DNA of 64,000 bases, taken from the NCBI RefSeq assembly GCF_900186585.1, contig NZ_FYDD01000004.1:744001-808000 (forward strand), read 5' to 3'. The notes beneath the pieces are model-generated. The model ran no database searches. It was not told the origin of the DNA and worked only from the letters and a program-made list of their open reading frames with translations. This DNA is from Massiliimalia timonensis (GTDB taxonomy: Bacteria > Bacillota > Clostridia > Oscillospirales > Ruminococcaceae). This document shows, one piece after another, positions 58,813 to 64,000 of the stretch; position 1 is the first letter of the stretch; every line of letters begins with the position of its first letter. The position numbers and the translations under genes are program-made.

Positions 58813-60993
58813 ATGCAGGATCAAGTTTATCAGCAATTAAATAAAATGATTCAGGAATCCGGGCGCGTTTACGATACGGAAAAGATCGAGAAGGCTTACC
58901 TTTTGGCGAAGAAAGCCCATTGTGATCAAAAACGCTTTTCGGGGGAACCGTACATCCATCATCCGTTGCAGGTGGCGTGTATTCTGACGGAACTGGGAAT
59001 GGACACCGATTGCATCTGCGCTGCTTTGCTGCACGATGTAGTAGAGGATACTTCAGTAACGCTGGAGCAGTTAAAAAGCGGGTTTGGGGACGAGGTTGCC
59101 TCTTTGGTAGACGGCGTTACAAAGCTGGGAAAGGTGCCGCTTTCCACCAAGGAACAGCAGCAGTCGGAAAATGTGCGGAAGATGCTGCTGGCAATGAATC
59201 AGGATATCCGTGTCGTCATCATCAAGCTGGCGGACCGTCTGCACAATATGCGCACGCTTCAGTACATGCGTCCTGATAAACAGCGGGAAAAGGCACTGGA
59301 AGTGATGGAGATCTTTGCCCCGATCGCGAACCGTTTGGGGATCATGGCGATGAAAGAGGAACTGGAGGATCTGGCGCTGCAATATCTGGATCCGATCGCA
59401 GTGGCGGAAATTGAGGCGGCGCTGGCTGTTAAAAAGAATGACCGGAACGCCGTGGTGGATTCCATCAAAAAACGGATCCGGGAACGGCTGAAAGAATACA
59501 ACATCGACCCGTATATTGAAGGGCGCGTCAAAAGCCTGTACGGCATCTACCGCAAGGTTTATATGGCGGGACGGGATTTTGACGAGGTATATGATATCTT
59601 TGCGGTGCGCATCATCGTCAATACCGATATTGAGTGTTATAATATTTTGGGGATCATTCACGATATGTTTACCCCGATCCCAAACCGGTTCAAGGATTAT
59701 ATTTCCACCCCAAAACCGAACATGTACCAATCACTGCATACCACGGTTATTGGAAAAGAGGGCATCCCCTTTGAGATTCAGATCCGCACCTGGGATATGC
59801 ATTACACGGCGGAATACGGGATCGCCGCGCATTGGAAGTATAAGGAGGGGATCAACGGCAAGGATAAGCTGGAGGACCGGCTGGCGTGGATCCGTCAGAT
59901 CATTGAAGCGCAGAAGGATTCTGAGGGCGCGGAGGACATTGTAAAAACGATCAAAACCGACCTCACTCCCGAAGAGGTATACGCATTTACCCCAAAGGGA
60001 GATGTGAAATGCCTGCCCGCCGGCTCTACGGTGATCGACTTTGCTTACGCGATCCACAGCGAGGTCGGCAACAAGATGATCGGCGCTAAGGTAGACGGGC
60101 GGATCGTATCCTTAGAGCACAAGATCGAAACAGGTCAGATCATCGAGATTTTGACCACGAAGTCGATCTCCCACGGACCGAACAAGGATTGGCTGAACAT
60201 TGCCCATACCAGCGAAGCGCGCTCAAAGATCCGCGCGTGGTTTAAGCGGGAGCGCCGGGAAGAGAATATCATCGAAGGAAAAATGGAGCTGGAACGGGAA
60301 TTAAAACGCAGCTATATCCGGCTGGATGAGGAGCAGTATCAGGACCTGATCGAAAAGCTGTGCCGCAGGTATAATCATGATGAAAACGATTTATATGCGG
60401 CGATCGGATACGGCGGGATCAATCTTCAAAAGATCATGCCAAGGCTGAAAGAAGATTATGTGAAGATGATCAAAAACGACGCGCCGGAGCCCGCGGATAT
60501 TTTGCTGGATAAAATGGAGGATTCCAAGCAAAAGCTTTCCGGCGATGTGATCGTAGAGGGGATAGACAACTGTTTGGTAAAATTTGCCCAGTGCTGTTCG
60601 CCGCTTCCGGGCGATGATATCATCGGCTTTGTGACCCGGGGACACGGGGTTTCCGTCCATAAGCGGGACTGTGTGAATGTGATCAATTCCATTGATGATC
60701 CGGAGCAATCCGGGCGGTGGATCAGCGTCCGCTGGACTGGCGACGTGGCGAAAAATTATAGCTGTACCTTGGACATCATTGCGCGTGACCGCGACGCACT
60801 GTTTGCCGACATCAGCATGGCGCTTGCAAACCAGCGGGTACCGATCCACGAGATCAGCGCGCGCCAGTTGAAAAACGGAAACGCGATCGTCGTTGCAACG
60901 ATCAGCACCCAGGGCGTGGAGCATTTAAAAAATATCATCTATAAACTCGGAAAGGTCAACGGTGTGATCAGCGTGGAGCGTTCCGGAAAATAA
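58813..60993 (+). CDS. relA: RelA/SpoT bifunctional (p)ppGpp synthetase/hydrolase
   Basis: A 726-residue Rel protein. ATG 58813 (AGAAGGGA upstream) is chosen; the longer frame from 58765 has no ribosome site. The HD hydrolase domain is complete (FSGEPYIHHPLQVACILTEL, AALLHDVVEDTSVT, IIKLADRLHNMRTLQYMRPD). The synthetase domain has VKSLYGIYRKVY, DIFAVRIIV and PKPNMYQSLHTTVIG. TGS (VYAFTPKGDVKCLPAGSTVI), a helical/zinc-finger part (FAQCCSPLPGDDIIGFVTRG) and ACT follow. It makes and removes the alarmone ppGpp in the stringent response. Confidence 0.95.
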   Translation: MQDQVYQQLNKMIQESGRVYDTEKIEKAYLLAKKAHCDQKRFSGEPYIHHPLQVACILTELGMDTDCICAALLHDVVEDTSVTLEQLKSGFGDEVASLVDGVTKLGKVPLSTKEQQQSENVRKMLLAMNQDIRVVIIKLADRLHNMRTLQYMRPDKQREKALEVMEIFAPIANRLGIMAMKEELEDLALQYLDPIAVAEIEAALAVKKNDRNAVVDSIKKRIRERLKEYNIDPYIEGRVKSLYGIYRKVYMAGRDFDEVYDIFAVRIIVNTDIECYNILGIIHDMFTPIPNRFKDYISTPKPNMYQSLHTTVIGKEGIPFEIQIRTWDMHYTAEYGIAAHWKYKEGINGKDKLEDRLAWIRQIIEAQKDSEGAEDIVKTIKTDLTPEEVYAFTPKGDVKCLPAGSTVIDFAYAIHSEVGNKMIGAKVDGRIVSLEHKIETGQIIEILTTKSISHGPNKDWLNIAHTSEARSKIRAWFKRERREENIIEGKMELERELKRSYIRLDEEQYQDLIEKLCRRYNHDENDLYAAIGYGGINLQKIMPRLKEDYVKMIKNDAPEPADILLDKMEDSKQKLSGDVIVEGIDNCLVKFAQCCSPLPGDDIIGFVTRGHGVSVHKRDCVNVINSIDDPEQSGRWISVRWTGDVAKNYSCTLDIIARDRDALFADISMALANQRVPIHEISARQLKNGNAIVVATISTQGVEHLKNIIYKLGKVNGVISVERSGK

Positions 60994-61007
60994 CGGAGGG
61001 AAAGACA

Positions 61008-61466
61008 TTGAAAGCAGTATTGCAGCGGGTGTCCTCGGCGGGGATCACAATTGACCGGGAATATTCTAACGGTGAGATCGGGCAGGGCTTGACCGTTCTT
61101 CTGGGCGTTATGGAAGGGGATACCAAAGCGCAGGCGGAATTTTTAGCAAAAAAAATATGCGGGCTGAGGGTATTTTCAGATGAACAGGGGAAGCAGAATC
61201 TTTCCCTGCAGGATATTGACGGGGAAATGATGATCGTTTCTAATTTTACGTTGGGAGCGGACTGCCGCCATGGAAGACGGCCGTTTTATGCGCAGGCCGC
61301 CGCGCCGGACGTTGCTCAAGCGTTATATGATTATTTTGTTGACTGTGTAAAACAAGAAACGGTAAAAAAGGTGATTACCGGCGTATTCGGTGCACACATG
61401 GATCTGCATATCGAAGCGGATGGCCCGGTTACAATCATTTTGGATACTCAGGAATTGGGGAAATAA
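61008..61466 (+). CDS. dtd: D-aminoacyl-tRNA deacylase
   Basis: A 152-residue Dtd. TTG 61008 is the start, with GGAGGGAAAG upstream. It begins KAVLQRVSSAGITIDREYSN and has the active-site segments SNFTLGADCRHGRRP and EADGPVTIILDT (the Gly-Pro motif). It removes D-amino acids, and glycine, from mischarged tRNAs. It lies 14 nt after relA, an order common in Bacillota, and closes the recJ-relA-dtd operon. Confidence 0.95.
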   Translation: MKAVLQRVSSAGITIDREYSNGEIGQGLTVLLGVMEGDTKAQAEFLAKKICGLRVFSDEQGKQNLSLQDIDGEMMIVSNFTLGADCRHGRRPFYAQAAAPDVAQALYDYFVDCVKQETVKKVITGVFGAHMDLHIEADGPVTIILDTQELGK

Positions 61467-61500
61467 ATAACGCAAAAAATATTTATTTGGAATACGCGGC

Positions 61501-61534
61501 AAAAAAGCCAGCCCATATAGGCTGGCTTTTTTGC
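61501..61534 (+). terminator. Terminator after dtd
   Basis: AAAAAAGCCAGCC pairs with GGCTGGCTTTTTT around CATATA. Confidence 0.92.
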
Positions 61535-61626
61535 GCTTCTGGATAGAGAAGGCTTTCCGTACATTTCGTACAGAGGATGGAAATGAGAAAATAATAAGAA
61601 GTTAGCAAATAGGATTTGACTGGCTT

Positions 61627-62400
61627 TTACGCGTTCTTTTTCATCTGTAATTTCAGCCGGTCCGCGATCATTGCGATAAATTCTGAGTTGGTGGGTTTTC
61701 CGCGTCCGTTGTGGATGGTAAAACCAAAGTAAGAATTTAATGTATCGACATCGCCGCGGTCCCAAGCCACTTCAATGCCGTGACGAATTGCGCGTTCCAC
61801 ACGGGAAGAGGTGGTTTTGAACCGTTTGGCAATGGTTGGATAAAGTAATTTTGTCACAGAATTGATCATCTCGCTGTCTTCTATAGAAAGAATGATCGCT
61901 TCTCTAAGATAGTGGTAGCCTTTGATATGAGCAGGCACACCGATCTGATGAATGACGTCAGTAACCAACATTTCTAGATCTAAGGTCTGAGAAGAAGCTG
62001 ATTTTCCAGAGGCATCCTCATGTCGCAGGTTCACTGCCTGAGAAGAGATAGCGTCGCATAATTCGGTGATTGTCGCCGACTTGCTAACAATGACCGCGTC
62101 TCTTTCTTCAAAATAGCTCCGGTCATTTTTGGGCGTATCAGAAGTGCCCAGAATGATAAATTTAGGCAGGTCCATGGCAAAACCGTCTAAGCTTTCTAAA
62201 ACACCGACTGCATCCATGCGTACCATATTGCACTCCATTACGACAATATTTGGTTGGAATGCAAAAATTTCTTTGCGTAGCGCAGACCCGTCTTTCGGCG
62301 TTGTTTTGACTAAAAAGCCGCGCTCTTCTAATATTTTGGCACAACTCACCCCAAAGTTTAACGAATCGTCCCCGAATAATACTTTAATTCTATGATACAT
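61627..62400 (-). CDS. spo0A: Sporulation transcription factor Spo0A with altered receiver
   Basis: A 257-residue Spo0A. The C-terminal DNA-binding domain is typical: HQIGVPAHIKGYHYLREAII, the recognition region SSRVERAIRHGIEVAWDRGD and KPTNSEFIAMIADRLKLQ. The receiver (1-120) keeps the acidic pair (FGDDS) and the Lys (VSKSA), but the phospho-acceptor position is Glu56 in IVVMECNM. The usual Thr is Gly (IILGTS), and the Pro after Met is Val. It may be locked active or controlled otherwise. It is the master regulator of sporulation. It lies downstream of spoIVB, the usual order. Confidence 0.93.
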   Translation of the reverse strand: MYHRIKVLFGDDSLNFGVSCAKILEERGFLVKTTPKDGSALRKEIFAFQPNIVVMECNMVRMDAVGVLESLDGFAMDLPKFIILGTSDTPKNDRSYFEERDAVIVSKSATITELCDAISSQAVNLRHEDASGKSASSQTLDLEMLVTDVIHQIGVPAHIKGYHYLREAIILSIEDSEMINSVTKLLYPTIAKRFKTTSSRVERAIRHGIEVAWDRGDVDTLNSYFGFTIHNGRGKPTNSEFIAMIADRLKLQMKKNA

Positions 62401-62435
62401 GCTGAAATATCCCCCGATCTTTTGTTGTTATCCAA

Positions 62436-62464
62436 ATTTTACCATATTTTACCAGAAGTTGCAA
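62436..62464 (-). promoter_or_regulatory. Predicted sigma-A promoter of spo0A
   Basis: On the minus strand TTGCAA (62459-62464), a 17-nt spacer and TAAAAT (62436-62441), about 36 nt before the spo0A start. Confidence 0.55.
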
Positions 62465-62509
62465 ATAAAACTTTTCGCCATAAAATTCAACAAACTCACA
62501 GATTATGAG

Positions 62510-62522
62510 GATTTCGACAAAA
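62510..62522 (-). promoter_or_regulatory. Spo0A box upstream of spo0A
   Basis: On the minus strand the sequence reads TTTTGTCGAAAT, a full match to the 0A-box core TGTCGAA, 46 nt upstream of the predicted -35 element. A weaker TTTGTTGAA lies at about 62483-62493. This suggests autoregulation of spo0A. Confidence 0.65.
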
Positions 62523-62550
62523 TATTACTTTTATTTTGGGGAAGAGAGGA

Positions 62551-63756
62551 TCATGATTCTAAATTTTTCGTCTGATTATACATATTTTCCGCGAATATAC
62601 CATAACCTTTGGTCGAATCGTTAACAAACACATGGGTCACAGCTCCTACAATTTTTCCGTTTTGCAGGATCGGGGTGCCGCTCATTCCCTGAACGATCCC
62701 GCCGGTCAGTTTGATCAGTTCCGGGTCGGTCACTTTGATCACCATATTTTTCACTTTATGGTCTTCACGGTAGTCGATATCTGTGATCTCTATTTCATAT
62801 TCCTGCGTTTCATTTCCTTGGAATTTACAAAGAATACTGGCTTTCCCTTTTTTCACTTCCTGCTGAAAGGCCATAGGGTAAGTTTTATCCGTAAAATGTT
62901 CCTGGAATAATGTCCCATAAATACCAGTTTCGTTATTGGTCACAATAGTGCCGATCGCTTCGCCGGTCGTAAAAACACCTAATAATTCTCCCGGAGAACC
63001 AGAAGCCCCTTTTTTGATGCTGTTAATGGTAACATCGCAGACCTCACCGGAACCGACCGGCATGATTTGCCCGGTGTCCACGTCACAGATCGCGTGTCCA
63101 AGGCCGCCAAAGACTCCGTTAGACGGGTCAATAAAGGTAATCGTTCCAATCCCAGCCGCGCTGTCACGCACCCAGATGCCGCTTTTATAGCTGCCGTCTT
63201 CCGCGGATTTCACTGGCTCTACTGTGAATTCCATTGTTTTCCCGTTACGTTCTGCTTCAATTAACACGAGTTCCCCTTTGCTTTCCTTGATGATTAGGGC
63301 GACCTCTTCGTTGTAGCTGATCTCCTTTTTATTGACGCTTAAAATAATATCGCCGGCCTTTAATCCTGCGTCTTTGCCGGGGCAAACTTTCCCGTTGTCT
63401 GTCCTTACATCAGAAAAACCGACAACGATCGCCCCGCCGGTAAACATTTTCACACCAAATGGGTTTCCGGAGGCGATCAGCTGAGGTGTCTGAGATTGGG
63501 AAACAGAAACTGATTTTACAGGGAAAATACCCAGCAAGTCCACAGAAACATTTTGTGTCCCGCCAGATTGGGAGACCGCTGATGTTTTCCCTCCAGAATA
63601 GGAGGTGTTTAAAAATGACTGTGCTAAAGAAAAGGACTTGGTATCCGCCGTATAATAACGGTCCGGAAGGTAACCATCCAAATAGATGATCCCTGAAAAA
63701 AGGGCCACCGACATTGCCGCCAGCGCCGCTGTGATTTTATGAATGAAATTTCGCAT
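62551..63756 (-). CDS. spoIVB: SpoIVB peptidase
   Basis: A 401-residue S55 serine peptidase. ATG 63756 is the likely start (AGAGG 7 nt upstream); an ATG six codons earlier lies before that site. A membrane signal anchor (ITAALAAMSVALFSGIIYLD) comes first. The PDZ domain is at about 95-185 (DAGLKAGDIILSVNKKEISY). The protease domain has His in GGLGHAICDVDTG, Asp in DPELIKLTGG and Ser in QGMSGTPIL. In Bacillus, secreted SpoIVB from the forespore triggers pro-sigma-K processing. It lies just before spo0A on the same strand. Confidence 0.95.
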   Translation of the reverse strand: MRNFIHKITAALAAMSVALFSGIIYLDGYLPDRYYTADTKSFSLAQSFLNTSYSGGKTSAVSQSGGTQNVSVDLLGIFPVKSVSVSQSQTPQLIASGNPFGVKMFTGGAIVVGFSDVRTDNGKVCPGKDAGLKAGDIILSVNKKEISYNEEVALIIKESKGELVLIEAERNGKTMEFTVEPVKSAEDGSYKSGIWVRDSAAGIGTITFIDPSNGVFGGLGHAICDVDTGQIMPVGSGEVCDVTINSIKKGASGSPGELLGVFTTGEAIGTIVTNNETGIYGTLFQEHFTDKTYPMAFQQEVKKGKASILCKFQGNETQEYEIEITDIDYREDHKVKNMVIKVTDPELIKLTGGIVQGMSGTPILQNGKIVGAVTHVFVNDSTKGYGIFAENMYNQTKNLES

Positions 63757-63971
63757 AACGCATCCTCTTTTCATTTGATTTCAATGTTATGTTACACCGA
63801 ATCATCTCGTTTATGGGTGGCAAATTTCGGGCTGGCAATGAAGGAAGGATTTACAAATTTTTCATTTTCAGGTATACTATAAAGGCATTATTATCTAATC
63901 AGAAAAATTAGCAAACTTGAATTTGTGGATTGAATAAATTGAATAATAAATTGGCATAAAAGGAGGTAAAT

Positions 63972-64000
63972 ATGGAATTAGCATTGAAGCACATAGATAT
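63972..64000 (+). CDS. Start of a gene cut by the window edge
   Basis: AAAAGGAGG lies 5-6 nt before ATG 63972, and the frame is open to the end (MELALKHID). An upstream promoter-like region with TATACTATAAAG is at about 63873-63884. Too short to identify. Confidence 0.55.

Overview
The window looks like a chromosome piece of an endospore-forming, low-to-mid GC Bacillota of class Clostridia, probably a gut anaerobe of the Oscillospirales type. The basis is spo0A next to spoIVB, spoVT, a ytfJ/GerW gene, a SigH-like sigma factor, scpA-scpB, recJ-relA-dtd, and a biotin-dependent transcarboxylase/decarboxylase gene set. No tRNA, rRNA or CRISPR array was seen.

Positions 1 to about 22.8 kb are the right part of a prophage. 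In order it carries an unknown virion gene, a coiled-coil virion gene, a 13.1-kb gene for a 4367-residue polyvalent protein, scaffold-like protein, an N4-gp56-type major capsid protein, a small protein, a BppU-type tail fibre, a carbohydrate-binding tail protein, a membrane protein, a phiLC3-type holin, an amidase endolysin and, on the other strand, a Cys-rich XRE repressor. Portal, terminase and integrase genes are not in the window and should lie to the left. The prophage ends inside feoB: only the C-terminal half of FeoB follows it, without a ribosome binding site.

The giant phage protein is the most unusual object. It has two HExxH metallopeptidase-like motifs, a doubled polyvalent-type domain, a MuF-C-like plus ADP-ribosyltransferase-like section, an X-Y-X-Y array with a 595-bp near-perfect repeat, a coiled coil and a long C-terminal domain. 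Eight FS[LI] junctions separate the modules. In the +1 frame it contains two small ORFs with excellent Shine-Dalgarno sites, themselves duplicated, and two further identical small ORFs with weaker signals. The protein may be a fusion of once separate genes in which overprinted small genes became linkers.

From 22.8 to 40.6 kb there are a DUF4190 protein, an amidase, a fucose/arabinose isomerase homologue, a sigma factor, a zinc-ribbon protein and a glycerol operon (glpP, glpK, two FAD oxidoreductases, DUF1667). The operon has two promoter-leader-terminator units that look like GlpP antitermination targets. Then come a cytidylate-kinase-like protein, HtrA, CorA, a DUF975/ABC-permease-like membrane protein, SpoVT, a flavin reductase and rpmB. 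A 112-nt element with the features of structured RNA lies directly before the flavin reductase start codon. A 90% identical copy lies directly before the start codon of a prophage gene.

From 40.8 to 64 kb lie the S2P-scpA-scpB-DUF2953-ytfJ-dac-rluB-hypothetical cluster, a carboxyltransferase/biotin carrier/OadA-like set, a toroid-repeat surface protein, CCA-adding enzyme, a VanW protein, a glycosyltransferase, recJ-relA/spoT-dtd, and spoIVB-spo0A. Spo0A has Glu at the normal phospho-acceptor position, so its control is probably unusual.
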